Counted from the stretch's first letter, positions 9,335-18,660 are shown. The stretch: DNA of 64,000 nucleotides from NVTR01 sp036479015 (GCA_036479015.1 JAZGFB010000037.1:1-64000), one strand, 5' to 3'. A program made the numbers and translations. The notes: generated from the sequence alone by a model not told the origin.

Positions 9335-9361
9335 GTGACCCGCTTTTTATCGGCGGGTCAC
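9335..9361. terminator. Bidirectional hairpin between etfA and the DUF6473 gene
   Basis: A perfect nine-base stem GTGACCCGC / GCGGGTCAC with a nine-base loop lies between two convergent genes. It is ten bases after the etfA stop and three bases before the end of the opposing gene. There is no long T-run on either side, so it is an imperfect intrinsic terminator, but its position suits shared termination. Confidence 0.6.
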
Positions 9362-9363
9362 TG

Positions 9364-10206
9364 TTATGCAGGGTCAGCACCGCAATATTCAGCCAGAACT
9401 GGGTACAGCTGTCTTGCTGCTTCCTGATGGGCGATCGGGCCCAGCATTTGACGGGAAGCCGGCTGTTCAAGCTGTGAAAATATCATTCGGTCGTGGCCTG
9501 CGTCTATTTCATCCTGGGTTATGATCACCTCAACTGTGTCAGCATACCCACTTAATTGATCGATCATCTGACGGTTCAGGAACATTGGCTCCATATCAGC
9601 CCGTGACGCATTAATTTCATCGCTGGGTGGATGGTCTGCAAGCCAAAGCAAAACGATTTTTCCACCAATTATGCCTAACAGCGCCTGCATTCGGGCAACC
9701 CATTCCGCCTGCAGATTGTCGCGAACCAATTCGAACCGCTTGGTCGAATTTTTACTGAGCATGGATATCAGATGGCCGGTAAAGTGAATGCCGGAAAAAT
9801 CAAGCTCGGGATAGATTGAACGCAACAGGTCTGTTCCGCCTAGGAACCTGTCATTGCGACGCGGGTGTACCCGGTAAAACCGGTTCGACATGTTTTGCGC
9901 GCCGGACAGTTGAATTATCGTCACCTGCGCAGCCTTGCAAATTTCCAATATTGTATTGTCATTCGCAAATGCATCCGCGCTTGCATACATGCAGCCTAAA
10001 TTTATGACCCTTTGGCCTGACAGGTTCTCAAGCAACTGTGGAAATGGATCCTCGACATACTTTCCAAATGTCTCTGAGCCCCCGATTGCAACATTGTAAT
10101 GCCCTGTGATGGGGCGCTTTGGTCCGCGAAACATCAATTTAGAATTACCGTATCGACACGGAGAATAGTCAAGTTCCCCAGTGCCCAAATATTCATAGGC
10201 CATCAT
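9364..10206 (-). CDS. DUF6473 family protein
   Basis: 280 residues. The N-terminus (YEYLGTGELDYSPCRYG, then FRGPKRP and IGGSETFGKYV) matches my memory of the DUF6473 family, which is frequent in Rhodobacteraceae. The GGSE and NLGCMYASAD segments recall the block order of SGNH/GDSL hydrolases, but I do not see a complete catalytic triad, so I make no enzymatic claim. It is a single gene on the minus strand, convergent with etfA, with 155 bases separating it from the divergent hbd gene. Its codon use looks slightly less GC-biased than its neighbours. Function unknown. Confidence 0.7.
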   Translation of the reverse strand: MMAYEYLGTGELDYSPCRYGNSKLMFRGPKRPITGHYNVAIGGSETFGKYVEDPFPQLLENLSGQRVINLGCMYASADAFANDNTILEICKAAQVTIIQLSGAQNMSNRFYRVHPRRNDRFLGGTDLLRSIYPELDFSGIHFTGHLISMLSKNSTKRFELVRDNLQAEWVARMQALLGIIGGKIVLLWLADHPPSDEINASRADMEPMFLNRQMIDQLSGYADTVEVIITQDEIDAGHDRMIFSQLEQPASRQMLGPIAHQEAARQLYPVLAEYCGADPA

Positions 10207-10361
10207 TCACCCACCTCTTAGTATACCCAGTTCAGAGGTTCACAGAATCGGGTTTCCAAAACATTAACGGCGGATATTGAGATAATGTTTATCAGCCACC
10301 AGGGCTTGCACCGATGATTGCCACGGGCCTATTGTGCGTCGATACGTCCAAGGGGGCAGCA

Positions 10362-11237
10362 ATGGATATTCAACGCATCGGAATTATCGGCGCCGGGCAA
10401 ATGGGCAACGGTATCGCCCATGTCTGCGCCCTTGCGGGCTATGATGTTGTCCTAAACGACGTCAATCAGGATGCTTTGGATGCGGCATTAGATCTGGTCA
10501 GGACCAATCTGGATCGCCAGGTCACGCGGGAAAAAATCTCATCTGTCAGCCGGGATGCTGCGATGGGCCGCATTTCAACAACCGCCACCCTAAGCGAGCT
10601 TGGAAATTCTGACCTGGTGATTGAGGCAGCCACCGAGAAGGAAAAGATAAAGGCCGCGATATTTGAAGCGCTTTTGCCCCACATTCAGCCCCATACGATC
10701 CTGACGTCAAACACGTCATCCATTTCCATCACCCGGTTGGCGTCACGCACTGATCGGCCGGAAAAATTTATGGGGTTTCATTTCATGAACCCAGTACCGG
10801 TGATGCAGTTGGTCGAGCTTATCCGGGGTATAGCCACAGATGAAGCGACGTTTAAATCTTGCCTGGGGGTGGTTGAGCGGATCGAAAAGACTGCCGCCAG
10901 CGCCGAAGATTTTCCGGGGTTTATTGTGAACCGTATTCTGATGCCGATGATAAATGAGGCGGTTTATACGCTGTACGAAGGCGTCGGGTCGGTCCAGTCT
11001 ATTGATCAGTCGCTAAAACTGGGGGCAAACCACCCGATGGGGCCACTGGAGCTGGCGGATTTTATCGGGCTGGATACCTGCCTGTCGATCATGAATGTGC
11101 TGCATGACGGGCTGGCCGACACCAAATACCGGCCCTGCCCATTGCTGACAAAATACGTAGAAGCCGGCTGGTTGGGGCGGAAAACCCAACGCGGGTTTTA
11201 TGATTACCGGCAAGACCCGCCGGTGCCGACGCGTTAA
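10362..11237 (+). CDS. hbd: 3-hydroxybutyryl-CoA dehydrogenase
   Basis: 291 residues from the ATG at 10362, which follows an AGGGGG ribosome binding site; an upstream in-frame ATG at 10314 has none. The Rossmann motif GIIGAGQMGNGIAH opens the protein, the catalytic His lies in GFHFMNPVPVMQLVE, and the NRILMPMINEA and NHPMGPLELADFIGLD blocks form the dimerisation domain. It interconverts acetoacetyl-CoA and 3-hydroxybutyryl-CoA with NAD(P), for fatty acid or polyhydroxybutyrate turnover and possible entry into the ethylmalonyl-CoA pathway. Its place near etfBA fits that role. Confidence 0.93.
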   Translation: MDIQRIGIIGAGQMGNGIAHVCALAGYDVVLNDVNQDALDAALDLVRTNLDRQVTREKISSVSRDAAMGRISTTATLSELGNSDLVIEAATEKEKIKAAIFEALLPHIQPHTILTSNTSSISITRLASRTDRPEKFMGFHFMNPVPVMQLVELIRGIATDEATFKSCLGVVERIEKTAASAEDFPGFIVNRILMPMINEAVYTLYEGVGSVQSIDQSLKLGANHPMGPLELADFIGLDTCLSIMNVLHDGLADTKYRPCPLLTKYVEAGWLGRKTQRGFYDYRQDPPVPTR

Positions 11238-11238
11238 T

Positions 11239-12120
11239 TTACTGATCTTTCAGGGCCAGTGTATGGTCGCGAAGCCAGGCCATAAACCCGCGCTGATTTG
11301 CACCCCGGTTCTTAAGTTCATCGGCTGCCAATGGCTTACCCACCACCGGACACTGGGGCTTGTTCAAGGCATGTACCACTTCGTGCAGTAACAAGCCTTG
11401 CCGGAATGTGGCTGATATCTGATCGGCAATCAGGTACAGCCGGGAATTTTGCCCCGGAAAGAATATTGGCAGGACAGTCGCCCCAGACCGATTGATCATT
11501 TTCGCGGTGAACGGGTTCCAATCACTTTCAATGGCCGGGCCAAACCATGTTTTGGCAGAAGACACTTCGCCAGCAGGAAACAGAATGATAACGCCGCCAT
11601 TCTTCAGATGCGCCATGGCGGTTTTGCGCATCTTTAGGCCTTCGTTCAGGGCGTCCGGCTCATGGGAAAACGGCACTGGCAGCATGAATTGTTTGATCTC
11701 TTTGATGCCGCTGATCAGCGAGCGGGTAAGGATCAAAAAGTCCTGTCGCTTTTTGCCGACCAATTCGGCCATTACCATGCCGTCAACCATGCCGTGGGGG
11801 TGGTTGGCCACCACAATAAGCGCGCCGGTTTCAGGAATGTTGTCGATATTGTCGGCCGGGGTGATCAGGTCAATACCCATGAAACGCAGTGATCGGGCAA
11901 AAAATTCGTTGCCCTCTGGAACACCGGCTTTTTCATATCTTCGGATCAGGCGCAGCAGGCGAAATTTGCCAGTCATCCATTCAATGGCGCGGATCGCATA
12001 TATTTTTTTGGGGTCGGTAAACGTGCCAGAATAGGACAGCTTACGCTTGTCGTAAGGCACATTTTTATTTGATGCCTCCTGCTGTCCGTGCAGCGGTGTA
12101 TCCTGATAGCTGTCTACCAA
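11239..12120 (-). CDS. PlsC-like lysophospholipid acyltransferase
   Basis: 293 residues with a TTG start. The acyltransferase signature NHPHGMVDG (about residues 107-115) stands in for the NHxxxxD catalytic motif, and the second block FPAGEVSS (about 181-188) is the usual FPEG-type glycerol-phosphate binding motif with Ala for Glu. This resembles the hemolysin-like/OlsA branch, which acylates lysophospholipids or ornithine lipids at the membrane. Ornithine lipid synthesis would also need OlsB, which is not here. No ATG lies near the N-terminus, so the TTG start is the best choice but not certain. Confidence 0.82.
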   Translation of the reverse strand: MVDSYQDTPLHGQQEASNKNVPYDKRKLSYSGTFTDPKKIYAIRAIEWMTGKFRLLRLIRRYEKAGVPEGNEFFARSLRFMGIDLITPADNIDNIPETGALIVVANHPHGMVDGMVMAELVGKKRQDFLILTRSLISGIKEIKQFMLPVPFSHEPDALNEGLKMRKTAMAHLKNGGVIILFPAGEVSSAKTWFGPAIESDWNPFTAKMINRSGATVLPIFFPGQNSRLYLIADQISATFRQGLLLHEVVHALNKPQCPVVGKPLAADELKNRGANQRGFMAWLRDHTLALKDQ

Positions 12121-12159
12121 TAAACTAGCCTTATTACTTTGCGCGCCATGCGCTGGATT

Positions 12160-12429
12160 TCACATGGTTTCGCCAAATCGACCTGCCACCAGCGTTTCTA
12201 TTGCATCTGCAAGTTTTGTGGCTTCTGGACCATCTGTTGTTACCTCAATAGTGGTTCCGCGTGACGCTGCCAACATTAATAACCCCATGATACTGTCACC
12301 GGAAGCCTCAACCCCATCTTTTGTCACCTCGGCGTTGGCGTCATGGGCTTCTACCACCTCAACCAGTTTGGCGGATGCACGGGCATGCAGCCCTTTTTCG
12401 TTTACTATTTTCAGGCTTCGATGTGTCAT
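12160..12429 (-). CDS. ptsH: Phosphocarrier protein HPr of the regulatory PTS
   Basis: 89 residues. His15 in GLHARAS is the site phosphorylated by enzyme I, and Ser46 in GDSIMGLL is the regulatory site targeted by HPr kinase, whose gene lies three genes upstream. It relays phosphate to the EIIA encoded just before it. There is no sugar permease in the neighbourhood, so the set is probably regulatory and not a sugar uptake route. The gap to EIIA is about 34 bases and the genes are co-directional. Confidence 0.95.
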   Translation of the reverse strand: MTHRSLKIVNEKGLHARASAKLVEVVEAHDANAEVTKDGVEASGDSIMGLLMLAASRGTTIEVTTDGPEATKLADAIETLVAGRFGETM

Positions 12430-12463
12430 GCGATATAATTAGTTCCAATAAACTATTCAAATT

Positions 12464-12844
12464 TCAGCTACAGCTATCAAGATATTTACGGCCTGCATTC
12501 TTGGCGCATTCCACCGCTTTGTGGACGTCCATTTTGCGGGATTTTGCCAGCTTAACCAACATCGGCAAATTCGCACCGTACAGGGTACGACGATCTGTAG
12601 GCTGGCATGCCTGCAGCGAAAGATTGCACGGCGATCCACCATACATATCAGTCACAACAACAACGCCCTGCCCATTATCAACACTGTCGGCGGCGGCGCA
12701 AATTTCAGATTGTTTGTCACTGCGGTTATGGTCGGCGTCAATTGATATGGCCAGAATGCCAGATTGCTTGCCGACAACATGTTCGACAGCGGCAAGGTAT
12801 TCCCGTGCCAGCCCCCCATGTGCGACGATCACAATTCCGATCAC
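12464..12844 (-). CDS. PTS EIIA of the mannose family
   Basis: 126 residues beginning with GTG. His9 in VIVAHGGLA is the phosphorylation site of mannose-type EIIA domains, and the VVVVTDMYGGSPCNLS block is the matching conserved segment. No EIIB, EIIC or EIID partners are encoded nearby. In alphaproteobacteria such an orphan EIIA, with HPr and HPr kinase, serves as a regulatory output, for example towards ChvGI-controlled functions. The start overlaps the end of rapZ by four bases (GTGA). Confidence 0.9.
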   Translation of the reverse strand: MIGIVIVAHGGLAREYLAAVEHVVGKQSGILAISIDADHNRSDKQSEICAAADSVDNGQGVVVVTDMYGGSPCNLSLQACQPTDRRTLYGANLPMLVKLAKSRKMDVHKAVECAKNAGRKYLDSCS

Positions 12845-13782
12845 GTCCGACCCTCATTTTTTTGCACACTCGAATCAGGTGCCACAACCGCACCCCTTTC
12901 AAGTTCCCGATGCCGTATAGACACCTGCCAGTCGGATGCTGCAAGTGTCTTCGCCAATTGTTCCGCAACGGCAACTGAGCGGTGTTGTCCGCCTGTGCAA
13001 CCAAATGCCAGCACGATATGAGATTTTCCTTCTTCAGCAAAAGCCGGCAACAGCAAATCTGCCATGCCTGTGATCAACTTAAAAAATTGGTCAAACCGGG
13101 GGTCATGCTGAATATAGGCCACAACATTTTTGGCGCGGCCATCGCTTTGTCGCAGGGTTGGCTCCCAATAGGGGTTTCGCAGGAAGCGGCAATCATACAC
13201 CATATCAACACCCGGTGGGATGCCGCGTTTGTAGGAAAATGACTGAACCGAAACTGCCAATCTTTTTTCCGCGCTCACACCAAACCAGTGCTCAATCTCG
13301 GCGCGCAAATCATGGGGGGTAAAACCGGATGTATCTATCAGAAAATTGGCGCAAGAGCGGATAGGAACCAACAGGTCATTTTCCCGCTCGATGCCTTGAA
13401 CCGGGCTTTCAGCCGGGGCCATAGGGTGGCGGCGGCGGGTTTCTGAAAACCGTCGGATAAGCACATCAGGGCTGCAATCCAGATACAGAACATCAACATC
13501 CAAACCAGCGCGCGCGCCAAGGTCGTCGATAACGGCGATGAACCGATCTGCCGAAAAATCACGGTTGCGAATGTCGATGCCCAAGGCCATTGGCCGTGCC
13601 AAAGGCGGGCCGTCCAGCAGGCGCGATAACAGCGACAATGGCATATTATCGATCGCCTCATAGCCGATGTCTTCCAGGGCCTTTACGGCTGTGGCGCGCC
13701 CCGCACCGGAAGGGCCGGTTACAAACACCAATCTTTGGGCATTGGGCCCCGTTGGTTGTTTTGAAGTGGGTCTGGATGTCAC
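12841..13782 (-). CDS. rapZ: RNase adapter protein RapZ (YvcJ-like NTPase)
   Basis: 313 residues beginning with GTG. The Walker A motif GPSGAGRAT is at about residues 23-31, and the C-terminal domain has the RapZ block AFGCTGGQHRSVAVAEQL. In E. coli RapZ controls amino-sugar metabolism through small RNAs and RNase E; in alphaproteobacteria the target is not established. It is coupled on both sides, by GTGA with hprK upstream and GTGA with EIIA downstream, so its amount is tied to the regulatory PTS proteins. Length and motifs are normal. Confidence 0.94.
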   Translation of the reverse strand: MTSRPTSKQPTGPNAQRLVFVTGPSGAGRATAVKALEDIGYEAIDNMPLSLLSRLLDGPPLARPMALGIDIRNRDFSADRFIAVIDDLGARAGLDVDVLYLDCSPDVLIRRFSETRRRHPMAPAESPVQGIERENDLLVPIRSCANFLIDTSGFTPHDLRAEIEHWFGVSAEKRLAVSVQSFSYKRGIPPGVDMVYDCRFLRNPYWEPTLRQSDGRAKNVVAYIQHDPRFDQFFKLITGMADLLLPAFAEEGKSHIVLAFGCTGGQHRSVAVAEQLAKTLAASDWQVSIRHRELERGAVVAPDSSVQKNEGRT

Positions 13783-14216
13783 GTGATCATTCCGCCTTTC
13801 AACAGCAACAACAGTGCTGAAGGAAAGTGCAGGATTTTAGGGTTATGTAGCAAGTCAATTCTGTGACCAAGCAGTTCAATTTTTCGCGCTTTTGGCAGTC
13901 TTTTGGTTTCTATCTGGTCCAGATCGACAACCAGACGCACAGGGGCCGAGCGGGTCGGCTTTGCTGATAATAAGCCAACAAACCGGGCCTCAATAATGCC
14001 AATCAAAGGTTTTGGGCAGCTGGCTATCAGCCCGTCAGTACCCGCTGTCACAATAGTGCGGTCATCAGCAACCAACGCTGCACCCAGCGCCATCAGTTCC
14101 AGTGCCAGTGCTGATTTCCCAGATCCCGAGGTGCCCATAATAAGCACTGCCGCGTTTCCAACTGCGACGCAGCTGGCATGCAGTGTTGTGGGGTTTTGCT
14201 GACTGGCTGGCTTCAC
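13779..14216 (-). CDS. hprK: HPr kinase/phosphorylase, short alphaproteobacterial form
   Basis: 145 residues from the GTG at 14216, which follows an AGGA ribosome binding site about ten bases upstream. Walker A GTSGSGKS is at about 28-35 and the following LVADDRT segment is part of the catalytic domain. The N-terminal domain of the 310-residue Firmicute enzyme is absent, as usual in alphaproteobacteria. It phosphorylates Ser46 of HPr. A longer in-frame start at 14375 would overlap chvG by more than 100 bases and is unlikely. The stop overlaps rapZ by four bases. Confidence 0.9.
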   Translation of the reverse strand: MKPASQQNPTTLHASCVAVGNAAVLIMGTSGSGKSALALELMALGAALVADDRTIVTAGTDGLIASCPKPLIGIIEARFVGLLSAKPTRSAPVRLVVDLDQIETKRLPKARKIELLGHRIDLLHNPKILHFPSALLLLLKGGMIT

Positions 14217-14268
14217 GTACTTATTTTCCTGACAAGGTTGCGCAACTGTACCCAGGGCAAGGGGCGGG

Positions 14269-16002
14269 TCAGATAGGAAGGCCAACAACGAACCGCGCGC
14301 CAAGTGGCTCTGATGTTGGGTCAGCGTCTGTTGGGCGAATGTTTTCTGCCCAGATGACGCCGCCATGGGCCTCAACTATTTGCTTAGATATGGCCAGCCC
14401 AAGCCCGGAATTATCGCCAAACTGTGAATCTGGTCGTGATGTGTAAAACCTGTTGAAAATTTTAGTTAGCGCCTGCTCGGGGATACCAGGGCCGGTATCT
14501 TCTACAACCACCAAGACCCGGTTGTCCCGCTTGCGCGCCCAAACCCGGATTGCGTCACCCTCATCACAAAATGAAATGGCGTTCGAAATAAGGTTAACGA
14601 AAACCTGTGCCAGCCGGGCCTCTAAGCCTTGGATATTAATGGGATTTTCTGGTAAATCAGAGATGAATTCGATGCCTTTAGTTTTGGCATTTTCACCGTG
14701 GTAATCGTTGATGTTTATCATCATTTTCAGCAGGTCAAAGGCTTCTTCTTCTTCTTTGACAAGCTCACTGTCCAGGCGGGACGCATTGGAAATGTCGCTG
14801 ACCAGCCGATCCAGACGGCGCACGTCATGTTCTATTACAGTCAATAGTTTTTCGCGCTGATCGTCACGTTTGGCAATCCGCATTGTGCCAACGGCCGAAC
14901 GCAATGATGCCAGTGGATTCTTGATTTCATGGGCCACATCAGCTGCAAATTGTTCATTTGCATCAATACGGTCGTATAGCGCTGACACCATACCACGCAG
15001 GGCACCTGACAGGCGGCCAATTTCATCCGGGCGGCCTGACAGGTCAGGAATGCGAATTCGGCCCGGACTGACCCGCCTGGAATTTTTATCGCGGCCCACC
15101 TCGGCGGCAGCTGCCAGGTCGGATAACGGGTTGGCGATGGTTGAGGCCAACACCAAACTAAGCCCGATCGAAACCAAAATTGCGATCACGAACATCTGCA
15201 ATACCTGCTCACGTTCGGCGCGGACCAGGCTGTCAATTTCACCGGCAGTGGCGATCAAAGCGACGGCCCCTATGGGCCGCCCACCCAACATTACCGGCGT
15301 CGCCACAGAGAAAACCGTGCCGCCACGGGCGTCCAAACCAGTATTAATTTTGGTGCTTCCTGCCAGGGAAAAAGGCACAATCTGCCTTACCAATGCTTCA
15401 GGGTCTTCATTGGTGACATTGTTGGCATTGGTTGGCGCCAACAGGCTGGAAATGCTTTGGTAAACGGCGTTCAGAAACCCCGTTATTATGGTTACGCGCG
15501 TATCTTCCTGTAAACCTTCAATCGCATTTGGTGCTGGCCGGGTTACCCCTAATGTTGATCCAATCAGGTTTTCGTTGGCGTCAAATACATAGACATCGAC
15601 CCCTGCACGCAACGTCAGCACGGATAATGCCGCCGATGAGCTAAGCAGTGATCCTTCGCCCAGTGCATTTGCCCCATCAGCCCGTAATTGTGTTTCCAAC
15701 ACATTGGCGATCAGGACCGCTTCGGCAACCAGGCCGCGTTCCCTTTGCAATACAAGACTGTCGCGAAACGGGTTCAGGTACAGAACCCCAGACACCAAAA
15801 TTATCATCGCCATCAGGTTGAACGTGACGATTTTGCGCGCAAGCGGGGAACGGTTGAATGAAATCACCCCCCGGCGGGCACGCCTGTCGCGCACCTCTGA
15901 TTCACCAGTGGTTTTCGGGGCGATCCAGTCGTCACCCAAGACGATGTCACCGTCTTTGGAAGATTTTGTTTCCGGCACGTCTATTCCCGACGCGAGCGTC
16001 AT
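14269..16002 (-). CDS. chvG: Sensor histidine kinase ChvG
   Basis: 577 residues. Two membrane segments (about 57-77 and 268-290) enclose a periplasmic sensor domain of some 190 residues. A HAMP region follows, then the HisKA motif FAADVAHEIKNPLASLR with the phosphorylated His at about 358, and the ATPase boxes NLISNAISF, DTGPGIP and SGLGLAISK. It senses envelope or acid stress and phosphorylates ChvI; in rhizobia the pair controls exopolysaccharide and pckA. The acidic run EEEEEAF near 415 is unremarkable. The gene overlaps chvI by one base and is followed by hprK after 52 bases, a conserved order. Confidence 0.94.
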   Translation of the reverse strand: MTLASGIDVPETKSSKDGDIVLGDDWIAPKTTGESEVRDRRARRGVISFNRSPLARKIVTFNLMAMIILVSGVLYLNPFRDSLVLQRERGLVAEAVLIANVLETQLRADGANALGEGSLLSSSAALSVLTLRAGVDVYVFDANENLIGSTLGVTRPAPNAIEGLQEDTRVTIITGFLNAVYQSISSLLAPTNANNVTNEDPEALVRQIVPFSLAGSTKINTGLDARGGTVFSVATPVMLGGRPIGAVALIATAGEIDSLVRAEREQVLQMFVIAILVSIGLSLVLASTIANPLSDLAAAAEVGRDKNSRRVSPGRIRIPDLSGRPDEIGRLSGALRGMVSALYDRIDANEQFAADVAHEIKNPLASLRSAVGTMRIAKRDDQREKLLTVIEHDVRRLDRLVSDISNASRLDSELVKEEEEAFDLLKMMININDYHGENAKTKGIEFISDLPENPINIQGLEARLAQVFVNLISNAISFCDEGDAIRVWARKRDNRVLVVVEDTGPGIPEQALTKIFNRFYTSRPDSQFGDNSGLGLAISKQIVEAHGGVIWAENIRPTDADPTSEPLGARFVVGLPI

Positions 16003-16703
16003 TATTCTTCGTTATATCTGTATCCGATACCATACAGCGTTTCGATCGCCGTAAATTCATCATCCACCATACGCATCTTTTTGCGCAGACGTTTAATGTG
16101 GCTGTCGATGGTTCTGTCGTCAACATAGACCTGATCGTCATAGGCCACATCCATCAACTGATCACGGCTTTTGACAAACCCCGGTCGCTGGGCAAGGGCC
16201 TGAAGCAACAGGAATTCTGTTACTGTCAGCGACACATCCATGCCTTTCCAGGTCACCTGGTGGCGCAACGGATCCATTTGCAATTCGCCGCGTGCCATTG
16301 TTTTGTGTTCTTCGCCCTCGGGTGTTTCACCACTTTCGATGGCTTCCTGACGGCGCAGCAATGCACGAATTCGCTCTACCAGAAGACGTTGGGAAAATGG
16401 TTTCTTAACGTAATCATCAGCGCCCATACGTAGGCCGAGAACTTCGTCAATTTCATCATCTTTAGATGTTAGGAAAATCACCGGCATCGCGCTTTTCTGG
16501 CGCAACCTTTGCAACAAATCCATGCCATCCATGCGCGGCATTTTGATATCCAGGACCGCCATATCTGGCAGTTGCTTATTAAAAGCATCCAACGCGGCCT
16601 GACCGTCATTATATGTTTCAACCTCGAAACCTTCGGCTTCAAGCGTCATCGAAACTGACGTCAGGATATTCCTGTCATCATCTACCAGTGCTATCCTCGA
16701 CAT
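16002..16703 (-). CDS. chvI: Response regulator ChvI, OmpR family
   Basis: 233 residues. The receiver domain has the acidic pocket VDDD (about 7-10), phospho-acceptor Asp52 in AVLDIKMPRMDG, the Thr in IFLTSKDDE and the Lys in DDYVKKPF. The C-terminal winged helix (from about 135) ends with DDRTIDSHIKRLRKK, the recognition helix. As the DNA-binding partner of ChvG it probably controls pckA, which is divergent from it across a 358-base region with several palindromes. Length matches the family. Confidence 0.95.
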   Translation of the reverse strand: MSRIALVDDDRNILTSVSMTLEAEGFEVETYNDGQAALDAFNKQLPDMAVLDIKMPRMDGMDLLQRLRQKSAMPVIFLTSKDDEIDEVLGLRMGADDYVKKPFSQRLLVERIRALLRRQEAIESGETPEGEEHKTMARGELQMDPLRHQVTWKGMDVSLTVTEFLLLQALAQRPGFVKSRDQLMDVAYDDQVYVDDRTIDSHIKRLRKKMRMVDDEFTAIETLYGIGYRYNEE

Positions 16704-17061
16704 AAGAGGTATCCTTATACTGCTCGTTTATTTATTTTTTCGCCATATTCCCGTTTCCAACCAATAGAATCAACACCTAACTGCGAATCACCCACCTAGA
16801 ATGGTCAAATCAAACACGAAATTTCGTAACCTTTGACTAATTTGCCTCAGTTATCGGCATTGGTTCGCCAATTGGCCACTTAGATTATGGGAAACATACA
16901 TTGATTGCGCTAACGGCGGCACTTCGTGCTTTTTTGCTTTGGAAATGCCATGTTATAGGCAATCAAGATAAGCATGATGAACGTTCGAATGCTGCTATTT
17001 GGATGTTTGCATTTGTGTAAATCCGTAAATGACCCCGGTTCGGGGCGCAGGAGCCATCAAA
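16704..17061. other. Divergent regulatory region between chvI and pckA
   Basis: A 358-base AT-richer region that must contain both promoters. I see a perfect 12-base palindrome ACGAAATTTCGT at 16816-16827, a 10-base palindrome GCCAATTGGC at 16867-16876, and GAACGTTC near 16980. They are possible sites for ChvI or another regulator; I cannot assign them. No coding sequence in this interval is convincing. A short ATG-started frame at 17029 runs in frame into pckA but has no ribosome binding site. Confidence 0.6.
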
Positions 17062-18660
17062 ATGAATATTGGGCGTGTAAATCCGGCATGCGACGTAACC
17101 AAGCAGGGAATTACCGCGCCTAAGCGGGTATTTTACAACCTGGAAGAGCCCGCGCTGATCGAACAGGCGCTGAAACGCGGCGAAGGCACACTGGGAAACG
17201 GTGGCGCATTTCTGGTGGCAACCGGCAGCCATACCGGGCGCTCTGCAAAGGATAAGTTTGTTGTTGAAACCCCAGGTGTAAAAGACGCCATCTGGTGGGA
17301 AAACAACCCGCCGATGCAGCCCGACGCATTTGAGCAGCTTCACACCGATATGCTGGCCCACCTTAAAGATTCTGAGATTTTTGTGCAGGATCTGTTTGGC
17401 GGCGCTGACCCGAAACACCGGCTGGACGTGCGTGTCGTGACCGAATTGGCCTGGCATGGGCTGTTCATCCGTCACATGCTGCGCCGACCGGCCCGCAAAG
17501 AGCTGGACACATTCACCCCGGATTTCACCATCATCAACTGCCCCAGCTTTAAGGCCGACCCCAAACGCCATGGCTGCCGCTCTGACACCGTGATTGCGAT
17601 TAACATAGAAGCCAAAACCATTTTGATCGGCGGCACTGCCTATGCCGGTGAAAATAAGAAATCTGTGTTCACACTGCTCAATTACCTGCTGCCGGAAAAG
17701 AACGTGATGCCAATGCATTGCTCGGCAAACCATGCGCCGGGCAACCCGGTGGACACGGCAATATTTTTTGGCCTGTCAGGCACCGGTAAAACCACATTGT
17801 CAGCCGACCCATCGCGGGTGCTGATCGGTGATGACGAACATGGCTGGTCAGAACGGGGCACGTTTAACTTTGAAGGTGGTTGCTACGCCAAAACCATCAA
17901 CCTAAGCGCCGAGGCCGAGCCAGAAATTTACGCAACCACGTCCAAATTTGGCACCGTGGTCGAAAACATGGTTTTTGACGAAGAAACCAAGGAGCTTGAT
18001 TTTGAAGATGACAGCCTGACGGCCAATATGCGCTGTGCTTATCCGCTGCATTACATCTCTAATGCGTCTGATAACGCCCTTGGCGGCCACCCAAAGAACA
18101 TCATCATGTTGACCTGTGATGCCTTTGGCGTACTGCCCCCCATTGCCCGCCTTACACCGGCGCAGGCGATGTATCATTTTCTGTCGGGCTTTACGTCCAA
18201 AGTGGCCGGCACCGAACAGGGTGTGACGGAACCACAGCCAACGTTTTCCACCTGCTTCGGTGCTCCCTTCATGCCGCGCCGACCAGAGGTGTATGGCAAC
18301 CTGCTGCGCGATAAAATTGCCAAGCACGGCGCAACTTGCTGGCTGGTAAATACGGGTTGGACCGGTGGTGCCTATGGCACCGGGTCGCGGATGCCTATCC
18401 GCGCTACACGGGCGTTGTTGTCGGCAGCGCTTGACGGCTCACTGGCCGAAGCGAAATTCCGCAAGGATGCAAATTTCGGCTTTGACGTGCCGGAAACAGT
18501 GGCCGGTGTGGCTGACATATTGCTGGACCCGCGCCGCACCTGGGCCGACAGCGCCGGTTATGATGCCGCAGCAAGAAAACTTGTCACCATGTTTGCCGAA
18601 AACTTTGGCCAGTATGCCGACCATATTGATGATGATGTTAAGGCAGTCGCAATCGGTTAG
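17062..18660 (+). CDS. pckA: Phosphoenolpyruvate carboxykinase (ATP)
   Basis: 532 residues from the ATG at 17062, preceded by CAGGAG at the right distance. The ATP-binding loop GLSGTGKTTLSAD (about 231-243), the DDEHGWS segment and the SGFTSKVAGTEQG block are diagnostic. It makes PEP from oxaloacetate, the first step of gluconeogenesis, needed when growing on C2-C4 substrates. It is divergent from chvI; in Sinorhizobium and Agrobacterium pckA answers to ChvGI, and the same may hold here. The stop overlaps that of the convergent TauE gene by three bases. Confidence 0.97.
   Translation: MNIGRVNPACDVTKQGITAPKRVFYNLEEPALIEQALKRGEGTLGNGGAFLVATGSHTGRSAKDKFVVETPGVKDAIWWENNPPMQPDAFEQLHTDMLAHLKDSEIFVQDLFGGADPKHRLDVRVVTELAWHGLFIRHMLRRPARKELDTFTPDFTIINCPSFKADPKRHGCRSDTVIAINIEAKTILIGGTAYAGENKKSVFTLLNYLLPEKNVMPMHCSANHAPGNPVDTAIFFGLSGTGKTTLSADPSRVLIGDDEHGWSERGTFNFEGGCYAKTINLSAEAEPEIYATTSKFGTVVENMVFDEETKELDFEDDSLTANMRCAYPLHYISNASDNALGGHPKNIIMLTCDAFGVLPPIARLTPAQAMYHFLSGFTSKVAGTEQGVTEPQPTFSTCFGAPFMPRRPEVYGNLLRDKIAKHGATCWLVNTGWTGGAYGTGSRMPIRATRALLSAALDGSLAEAKFRKDANFGFDVPETVAGVADILLDPRRTWADSAGYDAAARKLVTMFAENFGQYADHIDDDVKAVAIG

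Noticed and set aside
14217..14375. Longer HPr kinase beginning at 14375
   Set aside because: It would overlap chvG by over 100 bases, and the short alphaproteobacterial form starting at 14216 has a ribosome binding site.
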